Made by a program: the position numbers and the translations under genes. DNA of 51,315 bases from Pseudomonadota bacterium (GTDB taxonomy: Bacteria > Pseudomonadota > Gammaproteobacteria > Burkholderiales > Burkholderiaceae_E), in the NCBI GenBank assembly GCA_023389055.1, contig JAEWFA010000044.1:1-51315 (forward strand). The letters are read 5' to 3'. The notes under the pieces were generated by a model. That model was not told the origin of the DNA and searched no databases. It saw only the letters and a list, made by a program, of their open reading frames with translations. Shown in pieces: positions 1 through 8,627 of this stretch; positions within the stretch are counted from its first letter, which is position 1; each line of letters begins with the position of its first letter.

Positions 1-80
1 ACCCGCGCCACCCGCGCTGGCCGCGCTGGCCGCCTGCCCGCGCGCCCAACCCGTTGCCGCAGGCCGCGAACGCGCCGAAG

Positions 81-2021
81 TCACGCGTCGACGAGCGTCT
101 CCGCGTTCGCAGCCAAGAGCGACGTCACGCGCCTGGCGTACTCGCCCTCGAGCCCGATGCGCTGCTCGAGCGCCGAGCGATCCTGCTCGATCTCGGCCAG
201 CCGCGACTCGAGCGTCTCGTTCGCATCGAGCACGCGCCGCACCGTCTCGAGCCTTCTCTTGAGCTGCCCCTGGTATTCGCGTACCTGGCTCTCGATGGGC
301 GCCATGACCGCGCGCAGCCACGACTCGAGCTCGCGCGCCGCGACGTCGTAGATCTCGCGAAGGCGCGCCGCGACCGATTCGAAGAAGCGGCGCATCAGCG
401 CCCACTGCGACGTGGTCGCCAGCGTGACGGTACCGAACTGGCGCCGCTGCACCTGCTCGAGGCGCTCGAGCTCGGCGAAGTAGCGTTGCGTGGAGAACAG
501 TGCCGGATTGCCGAGCGCCAGTCCGTGCTCGGCGCTGAAGCTCCGGTACATCGCGCTCATCATCGTGCTCACCTCGCCGACCAGGCGCGTCGCCTCGTCG
601 AGGTCGAAGCGCGCGGCGGTCAGCAGCGAACTCATTGCCTCGCGCAGTCCCGACGAGAAAGTGCTGCGCCGCATCGACTCGCGCGCGATGCGCACGTGCT
701 GGTTCAGCGATTGCCGGCTCATCGTCTCCCGGATCGATTGCGCGTGCCGGGAGAACACCGACCGAAGCGCCTGCAACTGTCGCAGGCTCTTCTCGAACTC
801 CTCGCGCTCGTTGCGGATACGCGCGGCCATGTGATCCATCACCCCGCGGTTCTTGCCGCGCAGCCCGTTGAGCTCGAACTGCTGTTCCACGAGGCTTCGT
901 CGGCGCGCGGCGAGCGAGGACGCGACCAGCGAATGCAGTTCGCCGAACTCGCGCTCGACGTGCTCGCGCACGATGTCGCGCTGCTGCGGGACGAGTTCGC
1001 GCCCGAGCGCGTACTCGAGGTCCGAGATCCGGCTGCGCTTGAGCAGCGACGCGTCGCCGTTCACTCGCGCGAGCAGCGCCTTCTGCGCCGACACCGGGTA
1101 GACGCGGTCGTTGGGCACCTGCAGCGTCTGCGAGACCGATCCGACCTGGCGGGCGATCTCGAGCTGGATCTGCACCTCGTCCTTCAAGCCGTCCCACAGC
1201 GAATCGACCTTGTTGAGCACGACGTAGCGACCGGCGCCGTGGCGAGTCACGATGTGCTCTCGCCAGACCGCCAGGTCGCTCATCGTCACGCCGGCGTCGG
1301 CGGCGAGAACGAACAGCACCGCGTCGCAGCCCGGGATGAGCTTCAGCGTCAACTCCGGCTCGGCGCCTATCGCGTTCAGTCCCGGCGTGTCGAGCACGAC
1401 CAGTCCCTGCTCGAGCAGCGGGTGCGGCCAGTTGACGATCGCATGCCGCCAACGCGGTATCTCGATGCGACCCTGCGCGTCGGGGCGCACCGGAGAGGCC
1501 GGATCGTCCTCGTCGTAGAAGCCGAGCATCGACGCCTGCGCAGCATCGACCCACACCGTTTCCTGCACGCTCTCGAACGCTCGACGAAGGCTCTCCGGAG
1601 CCTGCGGGTCGATCTCGCGTTCCTCCCAGTGCGATGCGTCCTCGCGCAGTTCCGAAACGGGTGCGTCGAGCAATCGTGTCTCTACCGGCAGCAGCCGGAT
1701 CGCGCTGGAGCATTGCGGGTCGTAGAGCAACTCCGTCGGGCACATCGTGGTGCGACCCGCACCGGAGGGGACGATGCGGCGTCCGAAACGCGAAAAGAAG
1801 ATCGCGTTGATCAGTTCCGACTTGCCGCGCGAGAACTCGGCGACGAAGGCGATCGACACGCGCTCCTTTCCGAGGCGCTCGACGATGCGATCGACTCGCG
1901 AGAGCAGCGACGCATCCGAAAGCTCGGCGTCATCGAGCCACTGGGCGTAGCGCAGGACGGCATCGGCGAGCGAACGTCGCCAACCGCCATATTCGGCGAT
2001 GCGCTCTCCGAGGAATCCCAT
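81..2021 (-). CDS. Dynamin-like GTPase
   Basis: 646-residue large GTPase of the bacterial dynamin-like family, expected to act at or on membranes, with coiled-coil helices after the GTPase domain. G1 is seen at residues 61-68 (AEFSRGKS), the threonine-containing switch at about 91-96 (TTMCPT), G3 at 211-214 (DTPG) and G4 at 270-273 (NKVD). The remaining 350 residues are rich in charged residues and look helical, as in dynamin stalks. It is a stand-alone minus-strand gene that ends 80 bases from the window edge; mutM lies upstream on the same strand 128 bases away. The cellular role of this subfamily in betaproteobacteria is not established; membrane remodelling is inferred from the family. 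Confidence 0.85.
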   Translation of the reverse strand: MGFLGERIAEYGGWRRSLADAVLRYAQWLDDAELSDASLLSRVDRIVERLGKERVSIAFVAEFSRGKSELINAIFFSRFGRRIVPSGAGRTTMCPTELLYDPQCSSAIRLLPVETRLLDAPVSELREDASHWEEREIDPQAPESLRRAFESVQETVWVDAAQASMLGFYDEDDPASPVRPDAQGRIEIPRWRHAIVNWPHPLLEQGLVVLDTPGLNAIGAEPELTLKLIPGCDAVLFVLAADAGVTMSDLAVWREHIVTRHGAGRYVVLNKVDSLWDGLKDEVQIQLEIARQVGSVSQTLQVPNDRVYPVSAQKALLARVNGDASLLKRSRISDLEYALGRELVPQQRDIVREHVEREFGELHSLVASSLAARRRSLVEQQFELNGLRGKNRGVMDHMAARIRNEREEFEKSLRQLQALRSVFSRHAQSIRETMSRQSLNQHVRIARESMRRSTFSSGLREAMSSLLTAARFDLDEATRLVGEVSTMMSAMYRSFSAEHGLALGNPALFSTQRYFAELERLEQVQRRQFGTVTLATTSQWALMRRFFESVAARLREIYDVAARELESWLRAVMAPIESQVREYQGQLKRRLETVRRVLDANETLESRLAEIEQDRSALEQRIGLEGEYARRVTSLLAANAETLVDA

Positions 2022-2149
2022 CGCGCTCCTTCCATGACCGAAATCGTGGGGCCCGATCTATAGCACGGCGCCTCGCCGGCGAAAGCGGCGTCGTCCGCAC
2101 GCATCGCGGGCAGCCGCCCTGTGGCCGTTTCCGCCGGGCAGGCGGCACG

Positions 2150-2977
2150 TCAGTGCTGGCAGTGCGGACACCAGAACGTGGAGCGCTGTTGCTGTCGCAT
2201 CTGGCGCACCGTCGTGCCGCAGACCCGGCACGCCTGGCCGGCTCGCCCATAGACGAGGCTCGCGCTCTGGTAGCAGCCTGCAGCCCCGTCGCTGGAGACG
2301 AAGTCGCGCAGCGTGCTTCCGCCGCGTTCGATCGCCTCGCTCAACGTCTCGCGGATCGCTGCGGCGAGCCGCTCGCAGCGCGGCAGCGCGATCCGCCGTG
2401 CGGCGGTGGTCGGCCTTATGCCCGCGCGAAACAGGCTCTCCGACGCGTAGATGTTGCCCACGCCGACGACTACGTCGCCGGCCAGCAGCACCGACTTGAT
2501 CGCGCCGCTGCGCGTGCGCATCGCCTTGTGCAGCAGCGCCGCGTCGAAAGCGTCGGACAGCGGCTCGGCGCCCAGCGAAGCCAGCAGCGGGTGGGCGAGT
2601 ACGGGGCCCCGCGCCGATTCGTGCCAGAGCATTGCGCCGAAGCGGCGCGGATCACGGTAGCGCAACGTCCCGTGCTCGAACTCGAGATCGACGTGATCGT
2701 GGCGCCCGGCTTCTTCGCCGGCACCTTCGCGCAAGAACCGGAAGTTGCCCGACATCCCCAGGTGAACCAGCAGCGTTCCGTGCCCGAAATCGAGCAGCAG
2801 GTACTTTCCGCGCCGGTCGACCCGTTGCAGCACCGCTCCGGCCAGGTGCCGGCCGAGCGATTCGGGCACCGGCCAGCGAAGGCGCGTCTCGCGAACGCGC
2901 ACTGCGCGAACCGTTCGGCCGCGCACGCGGCTTTCGAGTCCGCAGCGCACGACCTCGACCTCGGGCAATTCGGGCAT
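2150..2977 (-). CDS. mutM: Formamidopyrimidine-DNA glycosylase
   Basis: 275-residue bifunctional base-excision repair enzyme that removes oxidised purines such as 8-oxoguanine and cuts the abasic strand. It begins MPELPEVE, so after Met removal Pro is the N-terminal nucleophile with Glu next to it. The conserved lysine lies in RRGKYLLL near residue 58. The C-terminal zinc finger is complete, with cysteines 250, 253, 270 and 273. The length is normal. It is divergent from the TPR-lipoprotein gene, the usual betaproteobacterial arrangement next to lolB and ispE. Confidence 0.97.
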   Translation of the reverse strand: MPELPEVEVVRCGLESRVRGRTVRAVRVRETRLRWPVPESLGRHLAGAVLQRVDRRGKYLLLDFGHGTLLVHLGMSGNFRFLREGAGEEAGRHDHVDLEFEHGTLRYRDPRRFGAMLWHESARGPVLAHPLLASLGAEPLSDAFDAALLHKAMRTRSGAIKSVLLAGDVVVGVGNIYASESLFRAGIRPTTAARRIALPRCERLAAAIRETLSEAIERGGSTLRDFVSSDGAAGCYQSASLVYGRAGQACRVCGTTVRQMRQQQRSTFWCPHCQH

Positions 2978-3016
2978 CGGAAACGCGATTCGATGCGCCC
3001 GTCAGTGCGCATCGGG

Positions 3017-3022
3017 TATTCT
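3017..3022 (+). promoter_or_regulatory. Putative -10 box of the TPR-lolB-ispE operon
   Basis: TATTCT lies 31 bases before the chosen start of the TPR lipoprotein gene, in the gap after the divergent mutM start. A start site near 3029 would exclude the upstream in-frame ATG at 2993. No convincing -35 box is visible, so this rests on the -10 match and position. Confidence 0.4.
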
Positions 3023-3052
3023 GGAAATTCGACTCGCCGAGCGTATCACCCG

Positions 3053-4924
3053 ATGACGAAGACCGATCCGTGGCAGCGTCGCGTCGCCACGCACCGCCTG
3101 CAACTCGCCCGGCCGTTCCGGCTGCGCAGTACCGTGGGATGCGCGCTCGGCGCGCTCGTACTGCTGGCCGGCGGCTGCGCCGGCACCGCGCAGCCGGCAT
3201 CCGCCGACGGCCCGCGCGTCGTGCCGGCGCCGGGCGCCCTCGCCGACGCGCGTCCTGCGCATTCCACTGCGCCGGCTGCGCACACTCGCGCCGGAGACCC
3301 GATTCCGTCGCTGTCGCTCAGTCCGCAGCTGATGTACCAGTTGCTCGCTGCGGAGATCGCCGCGCAGCGCGGCCAGGTCGGTGACGCGGCCGTCACCTAT
3401 CTGTCGCTCGCGCAGGAAACGCGCGACCCGCGCATTGCACGAAGGGCCACCGAGTTCGCGCTCGCCGAGCGTTCGCTCGAACACGCGTTGCCGGCGGCGC
3501 AGCTCTGGCACGAACTCGCCCCCGAGTCGCCGATCGCCTCGCAGACGATCGAAAGCCTGTGGATGACCACCGGCCGGTTCGCGCAGGCCGAGCCGCTGCT
3601 GCGCGCGCGTCTCGAACGCGCGCGCGGCGACCATCGCCTGCCCGAGACCTACGACCGGATCGCACGCACCCTTGCGCGCTCCAGCGATGCGGGCGCCGGA
3701 CTCGGGATGCTCGAACGTCTCGCCGCCCCCGATTCGCGCGAACCGTCCGCGCGCCTGGCGCTGGCTGCAGTGGCGCAGGCCGCCGGCGACGCCCCGCGAG
3801 CCGCCGCCGAGGCGGAAGCGGCGCTTCAGCTGGATCCGGCCAACGAGCAGGCGGCGATCCTCGCCGCGCGCTACGTGGCCCAGACGCCGCGCGGCGTCGA
3901 CGGCGCCGTCGCGCTGCTTCGTACCTATCTCGAGCGCGAGCCGAAGGGCGTCGAGGCACGCTTCGCGCTCGCCCGGCTGCTCAACGCCGGCGGCAGCCAG
4001 GACGCGGCGCGCGAGCAGTTCGAGATCGCGCTGAAGCAGGAACCCGACAGCCCGCCGATCCTGCTGTCGCTCGCGCAGCTCGCGTACCAGATGAAGCAGC
4101 CCAAGGTGGCCGAAGACTACCTGCGCCGCTACCTGGGACTGCCCGACTCCGTACAGCGCGACGACGCACCGGCACTGCTGTTCATGGGCCAGCTCGCCGA
4201 GGATGCCGGGCGCAACGACGAAGCGATCGACTGGTACGCGCGTGTCGGTCGCGGCGAGCAGTTCCTGCCGGCGCTCACGCGTCGCGCGGTGCTGATGGCG
4301 AAAACAGGGCACGTCGACGAGGCGCGCGCGCTGCTGCGAAACACCTCGGTGCCCAGCGCACGCGAGCGCGTGCAGTTGACGGTCGCAGAGGCGACGGTGC
4401 TGCGCGAGGCCGGGCGCGAGCAGGAAGCCTACGCCCTGCTCGCGGCGGCGCTCGATCGACTGCCGGATAACACCGAGTTGCTCTACGACCATGCGATGGC
4501 AGCCGAGCGGCTCGATCGCCTCGATGTGATGGAAGCGAGCCTGCGCAAGCTGATCGAACTGCGCCCGGACTACGCGCACGCGTACAACGCGCTCGGCTAC
4601 ACGCTGGCCGATCGCGGCGTGCGGCTCGACGAGGCGCAGGGCCTGATCGAGAAAGCGCTCGAACTGGCTCCCGGCGACGGGCAGATCCTCGACAGCATGG
4701 GATGGGTGCTGTTCCGCCGCGGCCAGACCGAGGCAGCGATCGAATACCTGCGAAAGGCGTGGCAGCGGTTGCCCGAAGCGGAGATCGGCGCGCACCTGGG
4801 CGAGGCGCTCTGGCAGGCCGGCCATCTCGACGAGGCGCGCCGCGTCTGGGACCAGGCCACCGCGAGCGACCCGGAGAACCGGATACTGAAGGAAACGGTC
4901 GCGCGGCTGCGCGCGAACCGATGA
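3053..4924 (+). CDS. TPR-repeat lipoprotein
   Basis: 623 residues from the ATG at 3053. A basic N-terminus is followed by a hydrophobic stretch ending in LLAGGC, a lipobox, so the mature protein should be an outer- or inner-membrane lipoprotein facing the periplasm. The rest is a long solenoid of tetratricopeptide-like helices, with clear TPR-type segments near the C-terminus (for example YNALGYTLADRG and ILDSMGWVLFRRGQ). This gene is regularly found between mutM and lolB in betaproteobacteria and probably scaffolds envelope proteins. Its stop overlaps the lolB start in ATGA, indicating translational coupling. An in-frame ATG at 2993 is possible but lies before the -10-like box. Confidence 0.85.
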   Translation: MTKTDPWQRRVATHRLQLARPFRLRSTVGCALGALVLLAGGCAGTAQPASADGPRVVPAPGALADARPAHSTAPAAHTRAGDPIPSLSLSPQLMYQLLAAEIAAQRGQVGDAAVTYLSLAQETRDPRIARRATEFALAERSLEHALPAAQLWHELAPESPIASQTIESLWMTTGRFAQAEPLLRARLERARGDHRLPETYDRIARTLARSSDAGAGLGMLERLAAPDSREPSARLALAAVAQAAGDAPRAAAEAEAALQLDPANEQAAILAARYVAQTPRGVDGAVALLRTYLEREPKGVEARFALARLLNAGGSQDAAREQFEIALKQEPDSPPILLSLAQLAYQMKQPKVAEDYLRRYLGLPDSVQRDDAPALLFMGQLAEDAGRNDEAIDWYARVGRGEQFLPALTRRAVLMAKTGHVDEARALLRNTSVPSARERVQLTVAEATVLREAGREQEAYALLAAALDRLPDNTELLYDHAMAAERLDRLDVMEASLRKLIELRPDYAHAYNALGYTLADRGVRLDEAQGLIEKALELAPGDGQILDSMGWVLFRRGQTEAAIEYLRKAWQRLPEAEIGAHLGEALWQAGHLDEARRVWDQATASDPENRILKETVARLRANR

Positions 4925-5535
4925 CTCGGCTGCGCGCGCTCGCCGTCGGTTGCGCGGCTGCATTGCTTGCCGCCGGCTGCGCGACGCCCGCCGCTCCGCC
5001 CGTTTCCACGCCGGTTGCCGTGCCGGCGTCGGCACCGAACTTCTGGACCGGCCGCTTCGCGGTCACCTACAGCGAAGGCGGATACCAGCCGCGCGAGGAA
5101 CGCTCCAGCGGCCGTTTCACTTTGCTGGCCGAAGGCGAGCGTCGCGAACTCGAGCTTTCGTCGCCGCTGGGGCAGACGATGGCGCAGGTCACGCTCGACG
5201 CGGGCGAAGCGACGCTCGTCGCGTCCGACGGCAACCGATACAGCGCGGCCTCGGGCGAGACGCTCACCGAGCAGGTGTTCGGATGGCGCGTGCCGATCGG
5301 CGACCTGCCGCGCTGGCTCGCGGGCCGGATCGCCCGGCCGACGCAGCACGAGGACGGACGCGTCGTTGCGGGAATCGACGGCGACTGGGCGGTTCGCTTC
5401 GAGGCGTTCGACGGCGAACGACCGCGGCGGCTGTCGCTCGACTGGCCGGCCACGGGCGGCGACGCAGCGCGTCGGCTCGAGCTGAAGCTCGTCGTCGACA
5501 GCGTCGCCCGCGTGGCCGCGCGCGCCTTGCAGTGA
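4921..5535 (+). CDS. lolB: Outer-membrane lipoprotein receptor LolB
   Basis: 204 residues. The signal peptide ends in the lipobox LLAAGC, giving a short lipidated exported protein. The body (NFWTGRFAVTYSEGG, then RRLSLDWP near the end) matches the LolB fold, which accepts lipoproteins from LolA and inserts them in the outer membrane. The start overlaps the TPR gene stop (ATGA) and the stop overlaps the ispE GTG start (GTGA), so the three genes form a coupled operon. The lolB-ispE pairing is the standard proteobacterial arrangement and supports the assignment. Confidence 0.9.
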   Translation: MTRLRALAVGCAAALLAAGCATPAAPPVSTPVAVPASAPNFWTGRFAVTYSEGGYQPREERSSGRFTLLAEGERRELELSSPLGQTMAQVTLDAGEATLVASDGNRYSAASGETLTEQVFGWRVPIGDLPRWLAGRIARPTQHEDGRVVAGIDGDWAVRFEAFDGERPRRLSLDWPATGGDAARRLELKLVVDSVARVAARALQ

Positions 5536-6563
5536 GCGGGGTCGGCTTCCGCGACGTCGTCGAGCTGCGCAACCTGCCGGCGCCCGCGAAGCTCAACCTC
5601 TTCCTGCACGTCACCGGCCGACGCCCCGACGGCTATCACCTGCTCGAGACCGTCTTCGAACTCGTCGACCTGTACGACCGCATCGACCTTCGCCTGGTCG
5701 ACGACGACGCGATCCGGCTCGTCGATGCGCCCGGCGACTGGAGCGCCGACAGCGACCTGACGGTGCGCGCCGCGCGACTGCTCGCGACGCACACCGGCTG
5801 CCGGCTCGGCGTCGAGATCGCCCTGCGCAAGCGCATCCCGACAGGAGGCGGAATGGGCGGCGGCAGCTCCGATGCGGCGACCGTGCTGCTCGGACTGAAC
5901 CACCTCTGGCGCCTGGGCCTGCCGCGCGAACACCTGCAGCGGCTCGCGCTGCGGCTCGGCGCCGACGTGCCGGCGTTCCTCTTCGGGTCTCGCGCGTTCG
6001 CCCGTGGCGTGGGCGAAGAGCTCGTCGCGCTCGACCCGACGCCGTCGCAGTACGTCGTCGTCGCGCCCGCCGTGCAGGTGCCGACCGCGTCGGTGTTCGG
6101 ACGAGCCGAATTGACACGTAACACGAAACCGATCAAACTCTTCGGTCTTTCGCGGGGGCGGCCCGTCCGTCGCGGGAAGAACGATCTCGAACCGGTGGTT
6201 CTGGCGGCGTGGCCGCCCGTGGCCGAGGCGCTGCAGGCGCTGCGCAAAGCCGCCGACGCCGAGGGTGCCGAAGGGCATCTGGCGCGGATGACCGGCTCGG
6301 GAGCCTGCGTGTTCTGTCCCGTAGCAGACGAACCGGTCGCCGAATCGATCCGGCAACGGCTCGAGCGGCTCGCGATCGGGCAGGTATTCGTCGTCCGATC
6401 GCTCGATCGGCACCCCCTTCGCGATTGGTCGTTTGCCGAGGCACAGGTCCCGAAAGACTTCCGAAGGACCACGCAAGGCAGGCCGACCGAGGTTCAGCCG
6501 TCGTCCGCCCGCTCGAGCGAGCGGGCGGCAAGCGGGCCACTGGGGAGTAGCCAAGTTGGTTAA
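5532..6563 (+). CDS. ispE: 4-diphosphocytidyl-2-C-methyl-D-erythritol kinase, 3'-extended
   Basis: GHMP kinase of the MEP isoprenoid pathway that phosphorylates the 2-hydroxyl of CDP-methylerythritol. Seen are the N-terminal PAPAKLNLFLHVTGRRPDGYH and the ATP-binding glycine-rich loop PTGGGMGGGSSDA. The GTG at 5532 overlaps the lolB stop. Family members normally end shortly after the segment seen here as VFVVRSLDRHPL (about residue 296). This frame continues about 45 more residues of low-complexity sequence and stops at 6561-6563, inside the D-arm of tRNA-Gln. The total is 343 residues, longer than the usual 280-300. The extension looks like loss of the ancestral stop codon. Confidence 0.93.
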   Translation: MSGVGFRDVVELRNLPAPAKLNLFLHVTGRRPDGYHLLETVFELVDLYDRIDLRLVDDDAIRLVDAPGDWSADSDLTVRAARLLATHTGCRLGVEIALRKRIPTGGGMGGGSSDAATVLLGLNHLWRLGLPREHLQRLALRLGADVPAFLFGSRAFARGVGEELVALDPTPSQYVVVAPAVQVPTASVFGRAELTRNTKPIKLFGLSRGRPVRRGKNDLEPVVLAAWPPVAEALQALRKAADAEGAEGHLARMTGSGACVFCPVADEPVAESIRQRLERLAIGQVFVVRSLDRHPLRDWSFAEAQVPKDFRRTTQGRPTEVQPSSARSSERAASGPLGSSQVG

Positions 6564-6617
6564 GGCACCGGATTTTGATTCCGGCATGCGAGGGTTCGAA
6601 TCCTTCCTCCCCAGCCA
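6541..6617 (+). tRNA. tRNA-Gln (anticodon TTG)
   Basis: 77-base tRNA gene with encoded CCA. The acceptor stem TGGGGAG pairs with CTCCCCA, the anticodon loop reads TTTTGAT with TTG as anticodon, and the T arm contains GGTTCGAATCC. tRNA-Gln directly before prs and after ispE is a common betaproteobacterial arrangement. Its first 23 bases are also the 3' end of the ispE reading frame. Confidence 0.97.
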
Positions 6618-6641
6618 GATCCTCCACTCGGGAAACGCACC

Positions 6642-7622
6642 GTGCACGGCTACCGCCGCAACGCCGACATCCTCGACCCAGACGGGCTGATGATCTTCAC
6701 GGGCAACGCCAACCCGCTGCTCGCCGCCGACATCGCCCGCAACCTGTACATCAACCTCGGCAAGGCCACGGTAGGACGCTTCTCCGACGGCGAGATCATG
6801 GTCGAGATCCTCGAGAACGTACGCGGCAAGGACGTCTTCGTCGTCCAGCCCACCTGCGCTCCGAGCAACGACACGCTGATGGAGGTGCTGGTGATGGTCG
6901 ATGCGCTGCGCCGCGCATCGGCCGGCCGCATCACGGCGGCGCTGCCCTATTTCGGCTACGCGCGGCAGGATCGCCGCGTGCGGTCGATGCGCGTGGCGAT
7001 CACGGCTAAGCTGGTCGCGAACATGCTGCAGACCGCCGGCGTCGACCGCCTGCTCACGATGGACCTGCACGCCGAGCAGATCCAGGGCTTCTTCGACGTG
7101 CCCGTCGACAACGTCTATGCCGCGCCGCTGCTGTTGGCCGACGTGCACAAGCAGCAGTTTCCCGAACCGATCGTCGTCTCGCCCGACGTCGGCGGCGTGG
7201 TTCGCGCACGCGCGCTCGCCAAGCGCCTGGACTCCGACCTGGCGATCATCGACAAGCGTCGGCCCAAGGCCAACGTCGCCGAGGTGATGAACATCATCGG
7301 CGACGTGCAGGGCCGCACCTGCGTGATCATGGACGACATCGTCGACACGGCGAACACGCTGGTGAAGGCGGCGGTGGCACTCAAGGAACAAGGCGCGCGA
7401 CGCGTCGTCGCCTACTGCACGCACGCGGTGCTCTCGGGCGGCGCGGTCACGCGCATCGCGAACTCCGCGCTCGACGAGTTGATCGTCACCGACACCATCC
7501 CGCTGTCGCCGGAAGCCGAAGCGTGCCCGCGCATCCGCGTGCTGTCGTGCGCGCAACTGCTCGCCGAGACGATCCTGCGCATCAGCCGCGCGGATTCGGT
7601 GTCGTCGTTGTTCGTGGACTGA
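6642..7622 (+). CDS. prs: Ribose-phosphate pyrophosphokinase
   Basis: Makes PRPP from ribose-5-phosphate and ATP for nucleotide, His, Trp and NAD synthesis. Seen are the N-terminal FTGNANPLLAADIA, GRFSDGEIMVEI, the catalytic-loop region FGYARQDRR and the PRPP-binding loop DDIVDTANT. The GTG at 6642 gives 326 residues. An internal ATG at 6690 (MIFTGN) would give 310, but the DGLM just before it is conserved in related Burkholderiales proteins, so the longer start is preferred. Neither start has a strong ribosome binding site. The gene begins 24 bases after tRNA-Gln and may be read through from it. Confidence 0.95.
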   Translation: MHGYRRNADILDPDGLMIFTGNANPLLAADIARNLYINLGKATVGRFSDGEIMVEILENVRGKDVFVVQPTCAPSNDTLMEVLVMVDALRRASAGRITAALPYFGYARQDRRVRSMRVAITAKLVANMLQTAGVDRLLTMDLHAEQIQGFFDVPVDNVYAAPLLLADVHKQQFPEPIVVSPDVGGVVRARALAKRLDSDLAIIDKRRPKANVAEVMNIIGDVQGRTCVIMDDIVDTANTLVKAAVALKEQGARRVVAYCTHAVLSGGAVTRIANSALDELIVTDTIPLSPEAEACPRIRVLSCAQLLAETILRISRADSVSSLFVD

Positions 7623-7630
7623 AAATACGG

Positions 7631-7719
7631 TGAAGGGTGAAGGGTGAAGGGTGAAGGGGGCGGAGCCGGCTGATCGAAGCCGAGGCTTTTCCCCTTCGCC
7701 CTTCACCCTTCACCCTTCA
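7631..7719. repeat. Heptamer tandem repeats in inverted orientation (large hairpin)
   Basis: Four TGAAGGG units run from 7631 to 7658. Four complementary CCCTTCA/CCCTTCG units run from 7692 to 7719. The two arrays are about 29-base arms with one mismatch around a loop of about 31 bases, starting 8 bases after the prs stop. The structure could end prs transcription or protect its 3' end. The same heptamer occurs at 29294-29321. Confidence 0.9.
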
Positions 7720-7724
7720 CTCCC

Positions 7725-7772
7725 GTTCCGGCGCGCAAGCGCCGGAACTCAACAGATCGGCGCGAAGCGCCG
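7725..7772 (+). promoter_or_regulatory. Two tandem hairpins in the rplY leader
   Basis: The first is a perfect 10-base inverted repeat, GTTCCGGCGC (7725-7734) and GCGCCGGAAC (7739-7748), closed by a GCAA tetraloop. The second, CGGCGC (7758-7763) and GCGCCG (7767-7772), has a GAA loop. They share the GGCGC core and lie 56-104 bases before the rplY start. No U-tract follows, so they are not simple terminators. They may be REP-like repeats or a leader control element. Confidence 0.6.
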
Positions 7773-7828
7773 GCGAAACAAGCTGCCATTCTGGTCGCGG
7801 ATGCGCAGCGCAAGGAAAAGGAAGAACG

Positions 7829-8464
7829 ATGAAAGTCGTTGCCAACGTTCGCAAGGAGCAGGGTTCGGGTGCGAGCCGCCGCCTGCGTCGCGCCGGCCAG
7901 GTGCCGGGAATCGTCTATGGCGGCAAGAACGAGCCGGTAGCCGTCTCGATCGAGCACAACCCGCTGTACCACGCGATGCGCGTCGAGGGATTCCACTCGT
8001 CGATCCTCGAGATGGAGATCGGCGACGAGCGCGCCCAGGTGCTGCTGCGCGACGTGCAGTGGCACCCGTACAAGCCGCAGGTGATGCACGTCGATTTCCA
8101 GCGGATCGCCGCCGACGAGAAGATCACGATCAAGGTGCCGCTGCACTTCGTCAACGAGGAGCTCTCGCCGGCAGTGAAGCTTTCGGCGGGCATCATCGGG
8201 CGCGTGATCACCGAAGTCGAGGTCAGCTGCCTGCCGGCGGCACTGCCGAGCTTCATCGAAGTCGACCTGTCGCAACTCGAAGCGGGCAAGTCGGTACACC
8301 TGAGCGAGATCGCGTTCCCGCAGGGCGTCTCGCCGGTGTTGCCCGCAGGCGAGAACCCGGTCGTCGTCACCGTCACGGTGCCGGGCGCAGTCGAGGAGGA
8401 GCCTGCTGCGGCCGCGCCGGCGGCGGCGGCAACGCCTGCCGCGGCCGCACCGAAGAAGCCGTGA
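7829..8464 (+). CDS. rplY: 50S ribosomal protein L25/general stress protein Ctc
   Basis: 211-residue long-form L25 (TL5/CTC family), which binds 5S rRNA. The N-terminal L25 domain (MKVVANVRKEQGSGASRRLRRAG, then PGIVYGG) is followed by the C-terminal beta domain and a low-complexity Ala/Pro/Lys tail (from about residue 190). A GGAAG ribosome binding site lies 6-10 bases before the ATG. The gene sits between prs and pth, as in many betaproteobacteria, but here an efflux gene is inserted before pth. A strong intrinsic terminator follows. Confidence 0.96.
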   Translation: MKVVANVRKEQGSGASRRLRRAGQVPGIVYGGKNEPVAVSIEHNPLYHAMRVEGFHSSILEMEIGDERAQVLLRDVQWHPYKPQVMHVDFQRIAADEKITIKVPLHFVNEELSPAVKLSAGIIGRVITEVEVSCLPAALPSFIEVDLSQLEAGKSVHLSEIAFPQGVSPVLPAGENPVVVTVTVPGAVEEEPAAAAPAAAATPAAAAPKKP

Positions 8465-8533
8465 CGGACACGGGCCCGTCGAGTCGCTCATCGCCCCAGG
8501 GTCCCGGCCATATGCCGGGGCCGCGCGAACACC

Positions 8534-8559
8534 AAGCCCGGGGTCGTCCCGGGCTTTTT
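8534..8559 (+). terminator. Intrinsic terminator after rplY
   Basis: The stem AAGCCCGGG (8534-8542) pairs with CCCGGGCTT (8548-8556) around a 5-base loop and runs into five T residues (8555-8559). It lies 70 bases after the rplY stop and is the clearest Rho-independent terminator in the window. It also argues against any start of the next gene before this point. Confidence 0.93.
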
Positions 8560-8627
8560 GTTTGCGCTTTTCGCCGCCCATCGTGCGGCCGCTCGCGGGG
8601 CCGATCGCGCGGCCCATCGCACTGCCG

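Noticed and set aside
54..2063. 669-codon plus-strand frame over the dynamin gene
   Set aside because: Composition is Arg/Leu/Ala-rich with no domain; the minus strand has a complete set of GTPase motifs.
7631..7719. CRISPR-like array
   Set aside because: Units are seven bases with no spacers; it is a simple tandem repeat in inverted halves.
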